Shown in pieces: positions 1-9,487 of a stretch of DNA of 64,000 bases. The notes under the pieces are model-generated. The model was not told the origin of the DNA, searched no databases, and worked only from the letters and a program-made list of their open reading frames with translations. The DNA lies in assembly GCF_004342905.1 (NCBI RefSeq), contig NZ_SMAN01000001.1, positions 434,721 to 498,720 on the forward strand. The letters run 5' to 3'. Source of the stretch: Melghiribacillus thermohalophilus. Its GTDB lineage: Bacteria; Bacillota; Bacilli; Bacillales; Alkalibacillaceae. The translations under genes and the position numbers were made by a program. Positions within the stretch are counted from its first letter, which is position 1, and every line of letters begins with the position of its first letter.

Positions 1-974
1 AGGGGGAGATCAATTCCTTCGGCTTTAAGGGCCATAATTAGTCGTTCAATACTAAAGGCAAAACCAATCCCTGGGGTTTCCGGTCCACCAAGTTCCTGAA
101 CCAGACCGTTGTAACGGCCGCCTCCGGACAGTGTCGTAATGGCTCCAAAACCTTCTGCATCACTCATAATTTCAAACACGGTATGATGATAGTAATCCAA
201 TCCTCTCACCATCGTCGGGTCAATGTCATACGCAATGTCCATTTTTTCGAGATACGAACGTAGTTCTTCAAAATATAGCTGAGACTCCTCATTTAAATAG
301 TCGAGAATAGACGGGGCAGCTTTCATGGACGGGTGCTCCCGGTCTCTTTTACAATCCAGAATCCGAAGCGGATTTTGTTCCAGCCTCAGCTGGCAATCCC
401 CGCATAGTTCGTCCTTATAGGGTGTAAAATGATCCATTAGCGCCTGTCGGTGATTTTTGCGGCTTTCCAGATCCCCGAGACTATTGATCACTAGACGTAG
501 GGACTGTAGTCCAAGTGACCTGTAGCAGTCCATGGCAAAAGCAATTACTTCTGCATCAATGGCGGGATCGGCACTTCCAAGAGCTTCGATGCCGAACTGG
601 GTAAATTGCCGCATTCTTCCTTTCTGCGGACGTTCATAACGGAAATACGGACCCATATAGTACAGTTTTACGGGCTGATTCGGAAAGCCGTGCATTTTAT
701 GTTCCACATATGACCGGACAACAGATGCAGTGCCTTCTGGCCTTAAGGTTAAGCTTCTGCCCCCTCTGTCCTCAAAAGTATACATTTCTTTCTGAACAAT
801 ATCGGTTGTATCCCCAACTCCCCGCTGAAACAGTTCTGTGCGTTCAAAGATAGGCGTACGGATTTCTTTATAATTATAGGTTTTTGCGATTTCATGCAAT
901 TTGTTTTCAATATGATGCCACAGCTCTACCTTCTCCGGTAATACATCTTCTGTTCCCCTGGGTACTTTAATCAT
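1..974 (-). CDS. hisS: Histidyl-tRNA synthetase, N-terminal part (3-prime end outside window)
   Basis: Class II aminoacyl-tRNA synthetase that charges tRNA-His in the cytoplasm. The first 324 codons are present; the C-terminal anticodon-binding domain lies beyond the left edge. The protein starts [10 protein letters not shown] after a strong AAGGAGG. Motif 2 reads [15 protein letters not shown], the histidine motif contains [12 protein letters not shown], and motif 3 contains [11 protein letters not shown]. All are typical of HisS, so identification is firm. A T-box leader precedes it, so expression should follow tRNA-His charging. Confidence 0.97.
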   Translation of the reverse strand, partial: MIKVPRGTEDVLPEKVELWHHIENKLHEIAKTYNYKEIRTPIFERTELFQRGVGDTTDIVQKEMYTFEDRGGRSLTLRPEGTASVVRSYVEHKMHGFPNQPVKLYYMGPYFRYERPQKGRMRQFTQFGIEALGSADPAIDAEVIAFAMDCYRSLGLQSLRLVINSLGDLESRKNHRQALMDHFTPYKDELCGDCQLRLEQNPLRILDCKRDREHPSMKAAPSILDYLNEESQLYFEELRSYLEKMDIAYDIDPTMVRGLDYYHHTVFEIMSDAEGFGAITTLSGGGRYNGLVQELGGPETPGIGFAFSIERLIMALKAEGIDLP

Positions 975-1067
975 GCTTATATTCCTCCTTGCGATTTCTT
1001 ACGACTCGTCAGCAAAAAAGCCGGACTAACAGCATGCTCTTCGCTCTCTTCTTTTATTCTTAGAGTA

Positions 1068-1104
1068 TAAAAAAACCCGTCCCTTCAAAAATCGAAGGGA
1101 CGGG
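1068..1104 (-). terminator. T-box terminator hairpin before hisS
   Basis: Perfect 11-bp inverted repeat CCCGTCCCTTC / GAAGGGACGGG with a 7-nt loop, followed on the minus strand by a T run. It overlaps the T-box antiterminator partner, as expected for the class. Confidence 0.93.
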
Positions 1105-1368
1105 ATAATTCCCGCGTTGCCACCCTAATTGAAGCCTCTTAAAGCTTCCTCTCTTCCATATAACGCACTGATTGCGTCCACTATCTACCGGGCCGGGCCT
1201 TTCGATAGGGAACCTCAGGAATGTCTTTCGTTAAGTCATCACAGAGAAATGCTCTCAGCCGCTGGCATTTCTTCTCTGTCTGTGTGGGGCCTAACTACTT
1301 TTTCCGTCACAGGTTTTGCTCGATATACAATTTCTACTTTTGTTTAAGGCTTTATTTCAATAAAGTTG
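1068..1368 (-). promoter_or_regulatory. T-box leader of hisS
   Basis: On the minus strand the conserved T-box sequence AGGGTGGCAACGCGGG (1111-1126) lies just before a strong intrinsic terminator, and a long structured Stem I region sits upstream. A CAT histidine codon at 1221-1223 (context AAAGACATTCC) on the 3-prime side of the presumed Stem I is my candidate specifier; this is inferred, not folded. In this known class, uncharged tRNA-His would stabilise the antiterminator and allow hisS transcription. Confidence 0.93.
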
Positions 1369-1374
1369 GTTATA

Positions 1375-1403
1375 ATCATAATGTTGAATGAGAAAAATGT
1401 CAA
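1375..1403 (-). promoter_or_regulatory. Sigma-A promoter of hisS
   Basis: Minus strand TTGACA (1398-1403), 17-bp spacer, TATGAT (1375-1380). It overlaps the last codons of the upstream small gene, and the start site would fall just before the T-box leader. Confidence 0.8.
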
Positions 1404-1576
1404 GAACGTTTTAACTGTTCTTTTAATTTTTTTACATCCTTTAAGGAAATGCCAAATTCCTGTGCCAGTTCCATTGGTGTACGTTCCTGTTCTAAAACCA
1501 TAAATTGATGGAAATCCATATTAAAAATATCATGGAATGCTATTGATTGTAAATGCCTGCGGTCACTGATCTTCAT
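1400..1576 (-). CDS. Small uncharacterised protein, helix-turn-helix-like (58 aa)
   Basis: Short conserved-looking protein starting MKISDRRHLQSIAF. An AGGAGG sits about 6 nt before this ATG, which is why the longer upstream start is not used. The C-terminal half (MELAQEFGISLKDVKKLKEQ) resembles a sigma-factor-like or HTH helix pair, so it may bind DNA or RNA polymerase; this is inference. It lies between hisS and the amidase, where B. subtilis also carries a small gene (yrzK in my recollection, orthology not established). Its 3-prime end overlaps the hisS promoter. Function unknown. Confidence 0.75.
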   Translation of the reverse strand: MKISDRRHLQSIAFHDIFNMDFHQFMVLEQERTPMELAQEFGISLKDVKKLKEQLKRS

Positions 1577-1693
1577 GATGATGCCTCCTGTTATTTTAGG
1601 GTTAGCCCTGTGATTAAGATCTTTCATTTAAAAAAGGATTCTTAAAGTTGAAGTCGAAGTAAATTTTTAGACTTGAAAAATGGGGGAATTGCT

Positions 1694-3199
1694 TTGACGA
1701 AAAAATGCAAAAATACGATCGTGATCACATCAATCATTTTGTCCTTTCTGGCTTTATATATTCCCCGCAGTTTTGCCGATCGGGCGATTGTCAGTGTGGA
1801 AACGTTGAATGTCCGAAGTGGGCCCGGGCTTAATTATGAAATAACCGGTCAGGTTCATCATCAGGAAAGACTGACGATTATGGAAGAAAAGGAGAACTGG
1901 TTAAAAATCAAGTCTGATGATGCTGAAGGGTGGGTGGCAGAATGGATGGTAACCAGAACTGAATTTGAACCTGAGTCCCGGACAAAAATGGAAAGTCTAA
2001 AGACAGTAGAAGTCACGGGAGAAACCCTGCGGATCCGATCAGGACCAGGAACCGATTTTGATGTAATTGAACATGCCGATCAAGGAGAAATATATCCGTA
2101 TTTGTCAACGAATACAGACTGGGTTCAAATACAGCTGAACGAGGACCGAACAGGGTGGGTTCATTCAGATTATATTGTAATAAAGGACAGAAGGAGTCAA
2201 GAAGGGGCCACTGAAAACCAGCATATTGGACAGATTACGGCGAATACGGAAGTGATCAGCGTCAGAGACCAGCATTCTTTTAACGGGAACATTATCGGGG
2301 AAATTTATGAAAATGAGCAATATCCTGTTTACAAGGAAGAAAAGTCATGGTATCAAATTCAATTGCCTTCAGGGGAGCTGGGCTGGGTTGCCAAATGGCT
2401 TGTCGCTTTTACTGAATCCTACAATGGGGGATCTGATACCGTTACCTTGCTATATAACGATACACACTTTCGGAACGGGCCATCAACAGACTATCCTATT
2501 ACGGGAACGGGACAGAAAGGGAATACTTTTGAAATGGTCAACAAACATGAAAACTGGTACGAAATCAGGACGGACAGCGGCCCTGCATTTGTACCTGAAT
2601 GGGCTGTCTCTCTGGAGAAACATCCAGTTGATTCATTGGGTGTAACAAATAACCATCTAAAAAATAAAATCATCATCATCGACGCCGGTCATGGCGGTCG
2701 TGACACAGGTGCGGTTTCGGCAGCCGGTGATTATGAAAAGAATATCACAATCAAAACCTCACTGGACCTGGCCAGAAAGTTAGAACTGCTCGGTGCTGTT
2801 CCGATACTGACCCGGACCAGTGATACGTATCTATCTCTCGGCTCCCGGGTAGCCATTGCTTATACTCAGCAAGCAGATGCATTCCTCAGTATTCACTATA
2901 ATAACGCACCAGACTATCCTGAGGCGAATGGAATCAGTACGTTTTACTATCATCCGAGAGATCGTGAACTGGCAACCATTCTTCACAGGGAAATGATGAA
3001 TGCTACTCAATTAAATGACCGGAATGTTAAATTCGGCAATTATCATGTCATCAGAGAAAACAGACGACCTTCCGTTCTACTTGAACTGGGGTTTGTTTCC
3101 AATCCCAAAGAAGAACAGCTGATTAAAACCCGGAGATATCAAGAAATAGTAACCCGAGCCATCGTAAGGGGATTAAATGATTATTTTGCAAATGAATAG
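1694..3199 (+). CDS. yrvJ: N-acetylmuramoyl-L-alanine amidase with four SH3b repeats
   Basis: Secreted cell-wall hydrolase cleaving the amide bond between MurNAc and the stem peptide. A TTG start with GGGGGA 7 nt upstream is preferred over the TTG at 1673. An N-terminal hydrophobic segment (VITSIILSFLALYI) is a signal peptide. Four bacterial SH3 domains follow, two carrying the LN/RI-VRSGPG signature and two degenerate, each ending near W-V/A-EW or similar. The C-terminal Amidase_3 domain shows the zinc and catalytic landmarks IIDAGHGGRD, FLSIHYNN and LLELGFVSN. It is the only plus-strand gene in this cluster and sits where B. subtilis has yrvJ. Confidence 0.93.
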   Translation: MTKKCKNTIVITSIILSFLALYIPRSFADRAIVSVETLNVRSGPGLNYEITGQVHHQERLTIMEEKENWLKIKSDDAEGWVAEWMVTRTEFEPESRTKMESLKTVEVTGETLRIRSGPGTDFDVIEHADQGEIYPYLSTNTDWVQIQLNEDRTGWVHSDYIVIKDRRSQEGATENQHIGQITANTEVISVRDQHSFNGNIIGEIYENEQYPVYKEEKSWYQIQLPSGELGWVAKWLVAFTESYNGGSDTVTLLYNDTHFRNGPSTDYPITGTGQKGNTFEMVNKHENWYEIRTDSGPAFVPEWAVSLEKHPVDSLGVTNNHLKNKIIIIDAGHGGRDTGAVSAAGDYEKNITIKTSLDLARKLELLGAVPILTRTSDTYLSLGSRVAIAYTQQADAFLSIHYNNAPDYPEANGISTFYYHPRDRELATILHREMMNATQLNDRNVKFGNYHVIRENRRPSVLLELGFVSNPKEEQLIKTRRYQEIVTRAIVRGLNDYFANE

Positions 3200-3330
3200 A
3201 CTATTACGATTTTTTACCGGGAAAGGTGGTCCGTATGCATTCAAATTGATTGGACCATTGAAAATGAGGTGCGATTTTTTCTGTTATGACATTGCCGATG
3301 CTGTCATGACCTTTTCTCCTCTTCTACGAT

Positions 3331-3370
3331 AAAAAATAGTAGCACAGACCTGGGCCAGGTCTGTGCTACT
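3331..3370 (-). terminator. Terminator of the relA-dtd unit
   Basis: Perfect 15-bp inverted repeat (AGTAGCACAGACCTG arm) with a 3-nt loop at 3338-3370, followed on the minus strand by ATTTTTT. On the plus strand no T run follows, so it serves mainly dtd. The rest of 3200-3490 shows no gene. Confidence 0.85.
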
Positions 3371-3490
3371 GATCTTCATAGGTTTCTGTTCTTCCTATTC
3401 TCTAGATCTTGCCCGATGTGTGTTTGCTTTTTCTCCGGTATAATACAGAAAAAGGCCCCTTTTTAGGGACTCTTTTCTGGAAACAAACGA

Positions 3491-3946
3491 TTACCTTTTC
3501 TTTTGTTCATCGCTGTCAATGATAAGTGTAACTGGCCCATCATTGACCAGGGATACGTCCATCATCGCTCCGAATTCCCCTGTCTGTACCGGCACACCCT
3601 GATCTTTAACAAATTGATTAAAGGCTTTATACAATTTTTCAGCGGGTTCTGGTTTTGCTGCATCCATGAAATTAGGCCGCCTTCCCTTACGGCAGTCTCC
3701 GTAAAGGGTAAACTGGGATACAGATAATACCGAACCGCCCACATCTTTAACAGAAAGATTCATTCTCTCTGCTTCATCTTCAAAAATCCGTAAGTTGGCT
3801 ACTTTTTCCGCCAGAAACGCCGCATCTTTCTCCGTATCGTCATGGGTAACACCTACCAGTACGACGAGTCCGTGTTCAATTTTTCCTTTTATTTCTCCAT
3901 TGACGGTAACCTTCGCCTGTCTGGAACGCTGTACAACCACTTTCAT
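3491..3946 (-). CDS. dtd: D-aminoacyl-tRNA deacylase
   Basis: Hydrolyses D-aminoacyl-tRNA (and Gly-tRNA-Ala), recycling mischarged tRNA. The 151-aa length matches DTD1. The two active-site signatures are present: SQFTLYGD at 77-84 and the Gly-cisPro motif NDGPVT at 135-140. The start ATG follows GGGAGCGG and is 15 bp after the relA stop, so the two are cotranscribed as in B. subtilis. Confidence 0.97.
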   Translation of the reverse strand: MKVVVQRSRQAKVTVNGEIKGKIEHGLVVLVGVTHDDTEKDAAFLAEKVANLRIFEDEAERMNLSVKDVGGSVLSVSQFTLYGDCRKGRRPNFMDAAKPEPAEKLYKAFNQFVKDQGVPVQTGEFGAMMDVSLVNDGPVTLIIDSDEQKKR

Positions 3947-3961
3947 AGAAGAACCGCTCCC

Positions 3962-6160
3962 TTATTGAATCATTCTCCGTACCGTATAGACATCGGGTAT
4001 TTGTTTAATTCGGTCCACAATTTTTCTGAGATGATGTAGATTGTGAATTAAAATCGTAATATGAATGGTTGCCATATGATTTTGATTGGCTTTTCCTGTC
4101 ACTGCTGTTATATGTGTTTTGGTTTCATTAATGGCTTGAAGGACTTCATTTAATAGTCCGTGCCGGTCATAACCAGAAATTTCAATGTCCACGTTATATT
4201 GTTTATCCTGATTCCCTGTATTTTCCCATTCAACCGGAATCAGACGTCCCTGCACCTCGTTTCGCGCCACATTCGGGCAATCCTTGCGGTGAACGGAAAC
4301 GCCCCTTCCTTTCGTGATATATCCAACAATTTCATCACCCGGAACCGGGTTACAACACCGGGACAGACGTACAAGTAAATTGTCCACCCCTTTTACTTTC
4401 ACCCCGGACTCTGTCCGTTTGGTTTTCCGAGTCCCCACTTCCTGTTTGACTTCTTCCAGAACATCTTCAAAATCCTGGGTTTTGCCTTTCGGACGTACGA
4501 GTTCAGCCAGACGATTGGCAACCTGCTGAGCGGTAATTCCCTGATAGCCTACCGCCGCATACATATCCTCATCGCCAGTAAATCGGAACTTTTCCGCCAC
4601 TTTATTGAGATTTTCCTGTGTCATCACCTCTTTGGGCTCCAGGTCAAGGTTGCGGATTTCTTTTTCTACCAGTTCCCTTCCCTTAGAAATATTCTCTTCC
4701 CTTCTTTGTTTCTTAAAAAATTGTTTAATTTTATTTTTAGCCTGGGATGTCTTTGTGATTTTGAGCCAGTCCTTAGATGGCCCGTAAGAATGCTTAGAAG
4801 TCATAATTTCCACGATATCCCCGGTTTTAAGCTGGTAATCTAGTGGTTCCATTTTGCCGTTAATTTTAGCACCAATCGTCTGATTACCCACCTCGGTGTG
4901 AATCCGGTAGGCAAAATCAATCGGCACGGAACCGGCAGGAAGTTCAATGACATCCCCTTTAGGGGTAAAGACATAAACCATGTCTGAAAACAAATCCATT
5001 TTTAAGGATTCCATGAACTCTTCTGCATCATGGGCTTCATTCTGCCATTCAAGGATTTCCCTGAACCATGTAAGTTTATCTTCAAAAGTCTGCTTGTGCT
5101 TATTTAATTGTTTGCCCTCTTTATAAGCCCAGTGAGCCGCAATTCCGTATTCAGCGATTTCATGCATCTCATGGGTTCTGATCTGTACTTCCAGCGGATC
5201 GCCCTTTGGTCCGATAACCGTTGTATGGAGGGACTGATAAAGGTTCGGCTTCGGCATCGCGATATAGTCCTTGAACCGTCCGGGCATCGGTTTCCAGCAT
5301 GTATGAATAATTCCCAGGACAGCATAGCAGTCCTTAATGCTGTTGACAATAACACGAACTGCAAGTAAATCGTAAATTTCATTAAATTGTTTATTTTGCA
5401 TGACCATTTTTCGGTATATGCTGTACAGATGTTTGGGACGACCGGAAATCTCTGCATCAATCTTGACTTCCTTTAGACGCTCATCGATTTCTTGAATCAC
5501 CTCATCAATGTAATACTCTCGTTCTGCCCGCTTTTGCTTCATGAGATTGACAATCCGGTAATATTGCTGTGGGTTTAAAAAGCGCAGAGCAGTATCTTCC
5601 AGTTCCCATTTAATTGTTGAAATTCCCAGACGATGGGCAAGGGGAGCAAAAATTTCCAGGGTTTCATTCGCAATTCGCCGCTGTTTTTCAGGCGGTAAAT
5701 GTTTAAGGGTCCGCATATTGTGGAGACGGTCAGCGAGTTTGATCAAAATGACACGAATATCCCTGGCCATTGCCACAAACATTTTACGATGGTTTTCAGC
5801 CTGCTGCGCTTCCCGGGATTTATATTTGATTTTCCCCAGTTTTGTGACTCCATCTACCAGCATGGCTACTTCAACGTTAAACGTTTCTTTTAAGTCCTCA
5901 AGGGTTACATCCGTATCCTCAACCACATCATGAAGAAAGCCACCGGCAACTGTTGCTGGATCCATTTCAAGATCAACAAGAATGCCGGCAACTTGAACCG
6001 GGTGATGAATATATGGTTCTCCCGATTTTCGAAACTGGTTTTTATGTGCCTCTTTCGCATATTCATAGGCTTTACGAATAAAAGCCGTATCTTTCCCGGA
6101 AAGATAGCGGCTTGCTTTGTTTATCACTTCTTCCGCTGTCAACACTTTTTCTTTAGCCAT
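3962..6160 (-). CDS. relA: Bifunctional (p)ppGpp synthetase/hydrolase RelA (Rsh)
   Basis: Stringent-response enzyme that makes and degrades (p)ppGpp according to ribosome-bound uncharged tRNA. The 732-aa protein has an HD hydrolase domain with HHPVQVAG and HDVVEDT intact, a synthetase domain with RFKDYIAMPKPNLYQSLHT (the RxKD form of bifunctional Rsh), a TGS domain (VYVFTPKGDVIELPAGS), a zinc-finger/helical region with LSRCCNPVPGD, and a C-terminal ACT domain. The start is preceded by AAGGTGATTCC. Both catalytic halves look active. Confidence 0.98.
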   Translation of the reverse strand: MAKEKVLTAEEVINKASRYLSGKDTAFIRKAYEYAKEAHKNQFRKSGEPYIHHPVQVAGILVDLEMDPATVAGGFLHDVVEDTDVTLEDLKETFNVEVAMLVDGVTKLGKIKYKSREAQQAENHRKMFVAMARDIRVILIKLADRLHNMRTLKHLPPEKQRRIANETLEIFAPLAHRLGISTIKWELEDTALRFLNPQQYYRIVNLMKQKRAEREYYIDEVIQEIDERLKEVKIDAEISGRPKHLYSIYRKMVMQNKQFNEIYDLLAVRVIVNSIKDCYAVLGIIHTCWKPMPGRFKDYIAMPKPNLYQSLHTTVIGPKGDPLEVQIRTHEMHEIAEYGIAAHWAYKEGKQLNKHKQTFEDKLTWFREILEWQNEAHDAEEFMESLKMDLFSDMVYVFTPKGDVIELPAGSVPIDFAYRIHTEVGNQTIGAKINGKMEPLDYQLKTGDIVEIMTSKHSYGPSKDWLKITKTSQAKNKIKQFFKKQRREENISKGRELVEKEIRNLDLEPKEVMTQENLNKVAEKFRFTGDEDMYAAVGYQGITAQQVANRLAELVRPKGKTQDFEDVLEEVKQEVGTRKTKRTESGVKVKGVDNLLVRLSRCCNPVPGDEIVGYITKGRGVSVHRKDCPNVARNEVQGRLIPVEWENTGNQDKQYNVDIEISGYDRHGLLNEVLQAINETKTHITAVTGKANQNHMATIHITILIHNLHHLRKIVDRIKQIPDVYTVRRMIQ

Positions 6161-6341
6161 GGAATCACCTTATCATATCAGACATTCTGTTATTTTCGCT
6201 ATTATTTTTTCATTATTCACAAAATAAGCCAAAATGTAAAGGGAAATAGACCGATTTTTAATGAAACAAATCATTTTCACCAGATAGCACGTGTTTTTTA
6301 TCCATTATCAATCGGGACAATGTGGTTTGAGTATAAACAAA

Positions 6342-6369
6342 GAGCACTCTTTTTCAGGCAAGAGTACTC
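6342..6369 (-). terminator. Probable terminator of recJ-apt
   Basis: Ten-base arms GAGTACTCTT / AAGAGTGCTC (one G-U pair) about 10 bp after the apt stop on the minus strand, followed by the weak T-rich run TTTGTTTAT. Confidence 0.5.
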
Positions 6370-6379
6370 CATTTGCTCA

Positions 6380-6895
6380 TTAATCATATTGCATTAGTGT
6401 CAGCACATCATAGCCTTTTAATTTTTCTCTTCCATTTAAATAGGATAATTCGATTAAAAATGCGCAGCCAGCCACAACTCCACCCAGTTCCTCAACGAGT
6501 TGGATGGTTGCTTCGATCGTTCCTCCTGTTGCTAAAAGGTCGTCAGTAATTAAAACCCGCTGCCCGGGCTTAATGGCATCCTTATGCATGGTTAAAATAT
6601 CTTTGCCATACTCCAGCCCATAATCCACCTTGATCACTTCTCTGGGTAGCTTTCCATCTTTTCGTACCGGAGCAAAGCCTACCTCAAGAGCATAGGCGAC
6701 CGGGCATCCGACAATAAATCCCCGGGCCTCAGGGCCAACTACAATATCAATTTCCTTTTCTTTTGCATATTCCACAATTTCATCAATAGCGGATTTAAAC
6801 ACATCGCCTTTGTCCATTAAAGTGGTAATATCCTTAAAACGAATTCCTTTTTCAGGCCAATCGGGTACAACGGTAATATATTTTTTATAATCCAT
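6380..6895 (-). CDS. apt: Adenine phosphoribosyltransferase
   Basis: Purine salvage: adenine plus PRPP gives AMP. The 171-aa start ([10 protein letters not shown]) is chosen because AAGGAGG precedes it; the upstream in-frame ATGs lack a site and lie inside recJ. The type I PRPP-binding loop reads [16 protein letters not shown], and the N-terminal RFKDIT segment is typical of Apt. The reading frame overlaps the 3-prime end of recJ by 11 nt, implying coupled translation. Confidence 0.97.
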   Translation of the reverse strand: MDYKKYITVVPDWPEKGIRFKDITTLMDKGDVFKSAIDEIVEYAKEKEIDIVVGPEARGFIVGCPVAYALEVGFAPVRKDGKLPREVIKVDYGLEYGKDILTMHKDAIKPGQRVLITDDLLATGGTIEATIQLVEELGGVVAGCAFLIELSYLNGREKLKGYDVLTLMQYD

Positions 6896-9239
6896 AAACG
6901 ATTTCCTCCTTAGCATTCCGCACATCATTCATTTGTTGGTCAAACCATTCTCTTAAATCTTTATAAGATGAATAAAATAATGTTTTTTCAACTTCAATTT
7001 GCCTTAATTTTTCCCTGTAAACCTCCGCCTCATTTAAATCCTTTTTAGCAGGTGATGGAAGGATGGATAAAACTCCATCGTCCATTGTAACAAATTCAAG
7101 CTCCAAAAACACCTTTATCATAAATTCAATCCAGTCCGTTGTCCACCCTTTTATCCGTCTGATTTGTTGAAGTCCCTCTGGAATCGGCACACGCTTCTTT
7201 TTTAACAGAAAAGCATACAGCCATTTAAAGTCGTTACGGTCAGGAAGACGGGAAAAGAAATGTTGACCTGTTGACTGGAAGCAGGCAAAAATCTTTTTGG
7301 GTTTCACATGCCGGAAAACCTGTGACAGTTCGTTCAGACTGGAAGGCAGATCGAGTAATAATAACCCGTCGGGCCAATCATAGACATGACCTGACATAGC
7401 AATGAACTCACTGGCATCTTTAACCGGAAAACATTCCTCTACCCAGTCCAAACCGGGGGGGACCGATTCAAAGATAAGCGCATAAATATCTTCATTTTCA
7501 AGACCATCAAGCATTCTGGAAAGATGCTTGACTCCCCGATAGTCGAAAAGCTGCCACTGATCGACTTTCAAATCTTTTAGAACCACCTGCATTTTTTTAT
7601 GGCCGTTCCATTCATTAATATCCAGTTCTCCCACAACGGAGATCGGTGCCCGGGAAGACAGGTGGGGAAATAGGTCACCCATGCCAAATCCGACGGCATC
7701 CAGCTGTTTATCTCCTTTTTGAAAATGAATTTTCAGGTGACTGGAATTGGACCCGATCTGGCGGATTTCCCCCGGCATCATATCATTCATTTGAAAGACC
7801 GGCCTGGGATTTCCTACTCCAAATGGAGCAAGACGGTTGATTTCTTCAATGGCTTCAAAGTTCAAATCCTCTATGTCAATGATAAATTCCGGGTATAAAA
7901 CAGGCTTAAAATCATCTTCTGTCAGTTTTTGTTTTGCCAGGCGGTTTAAGGAAGACCGCAAAGATTCGATTTTTTCAACTGCAACAGTCATCCCTGCAGC
8001 CTGGGCATGACCTCCAAAATTAATAAAGACATCCTTAATTTCCATGCAGTTTTCAAATAAATCAAAGGCATCAATGCTTCGTGCCGAACCTTTGGCCTCC
8101 CTGGCTTCCGGATCAATGCCGAGTAGAACGGTCGGTCGATTATACTCCTGGGTCAGTCTGGATGCCACGATTCCTAAAACGCCTGTATTCCACCCTTCTT
8201 TTGCAAGCACAAGTACGTAGTCATCCTCAAAATTTTCGTCTGTAATCATTTGTTTTGCTTCATGAGTCATTTGTGTAACCATTTGCTGCCGTTTTTGGTT
8301 TAATTCCTGAACCTTTTCAGCCATTTCCAGAGCTAGAGACGGGTCTTCTTCCAGCAACAGCTCAACGGCCAGGGAAGCATCCTGCAGACGTCCGACTGCG
8401 TTAATCCTTGGCCCTAAAGCAAAACCAATATGAACTTCATTGATGTTCTCTTTTATCCCGCAGACCTGCTTCAATGCCTGAATACCAGGTTTTTTAGAAT
8501 AGGTTAACGATTTTAAACCGTGATAAACAAGAATTCGGTTTTCATCCTGGAGAGGAACTAGATCCGCTACTGTTCCGATGGCTACATATTCCAGAAGATG
8601 GGCAGGAAGCTCCCCGTATAAGGCATGAGCAAGTTTGAAGGCCACCCCTGCCCCAGAGAGTTCCGGGAAGGGATAACGGGCTGACCGTTTTGGATGAATA
8701 ATGGCAAAGGCGTCAGGAATCGTTTCCTGGGCTTCATGGTGATCGGTAATGATCAGATCCATGCCTAACTGCTTTGCAAGTTTAGCCTCTGTAACAGCAG
8801 CAATCCCTGTATCGACAGTAATAATTAATGAAAAACCCTGTTTTTTCGCATGATAAAACGCCTCTTGATTTGGGCCATAACCCTCTGTAAAGCGATTCGG
8901 TATGTAAAAATCTGCATGGGCTCCCAGATCCGTTAAGGTTTCCATCAGAATGGACGTAGCCGTCACCCCATCAGCATCATAATCGCCAAAGATTAATATG
9001 TTCTCTTCCTGCCTGATGGCCTGATGTATCCGGTTCACCGCCTGATTCATATCCTCAAATTCAAAAGGATCGTGTAGATCTTCAAGGGAAGGAGACAGAA
9101 ACTTTCTAGCCGATTCCGGATCCTTAATTCCTCTCTGGACTAAAAGTTTTTTTGTAATATCGGATACAGACAAATCAAAATCTATTTGATGAATAGGATT
9201 GTGATCTTTTAAAATCCATTTCGATTTACTCTTTAACAT
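6885..9239 (-). CDS. recJ: Single-stranded-DNA-specific exonuclease RecJ
   Basis: 5-prime to 3-prime ssDNA exonuclease of the DHH family used in recombination and mismatch/base repair. Motifs seen: [14 protein letters not shown] (metal ligands), ITVDTGI, IITDHHE (the DHH motif itself) and, in DHHA1, [12 protein letters not shown]. At 784 aa it is the long Bacillus type with an extra C-terminal region (YrvE-like). The start follows GGGGTGAAGCT. It is probably in one transcript with apt. Confidence 0.97.
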   Translation of the reverse strand: MLKSKSKWILKDHNPIHQIDFDLSVSDITKKLLVQRGIKDPESARKFLSPSLEDLHDPFEFEDMNQAVNRIHQAIRQEENILIFGDYDADGVTATSILMETLTDLGAHADFYIPNRFTEGYGPNQEAFYHAKKQGFSLIITVDTGIAAVTEAKLAKQLGMDLIITDHHEAQETIPDAFAIIHPKRSARYPFPELSGAGVAFKLAHALYGELPAHLLEYVAIGTVADLVPLQDENRILVYHGLKSLTYSKKPGIQALKQVCGIKENINEVHIGFALGPRINAVGRLQDASLAVELLLEEDPSLALEMAEKVQELNQKRQQMVTQMTHEAKQMITDENFEDDYVLVLAKEGWNTGVLGIVASRLTQEYNRPTVLLGIDPEAREAKGSARSIDAFDLFENCMEIKDVFINFGGHAQAAGMTVAVEKIESLRSSLNRLAKQKLTEDDFKPVLYPEFIIDIEDLNFEAIEEINRLAPFGVGNPRPVFQMNDMMPGEIRQIGSNSSHLKIHFQKGDKQLDAVGFGMGDLFPHLSSRAPISVVGELDINEWNGHKKMQVVLKDLKVDQWQLFDYRGVKHLSRMLDGLENEDIYALIFESVPPGLDWVEECFPVKDASEFIAMSGHVYDWPDGLLLLDLPSSLNELSQVFRHVKPKKIFACFQSTGQHFFSRLPDRNDFKWLYAFLLKKKRVPIPEGLQQIRRIKGWTTDWIEFMIKVFLELEFVTMDDGVLSILPSPAKKDLNEAEVYREKLRQIEVEKTLFYSSYKDLREWFDQQMNDVRNAKEEIVYGL

Positions 9240-9440
9240 AGCTTCACCCCTGACGCACTCATTATACTAGAGCTTGATTGGGGTGGCAAATGAATCAGGT
9301 GATTTAGATTTTTCATCGGGTGAAGGTGGTTTTCCAGTTCGCCGGGCACCTCCTGGGAACATTCAATGTGATTGACAGCCTTGTTTTATCCTTTCACAGG
9401 TGATGGATGTCATGGAAAATTGGATATTGATTGGACTATG

Positions 9441-9480
9441 AAAAAAAAGGATGAAAAGAAGCAACCTTCTTTTCATCCTT
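9441..9480 (-). terminator. Terminator of secDF
   Basis: Perfect inverted repeat AAGGATGAAAAGAAG with a 4-nt loop, followed on the minus strand by TTTTTTTTC; it ends 7 bp from the secDF stop. Confidence 0.92.
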
Positions 9481-9487
9481 CTCAAGA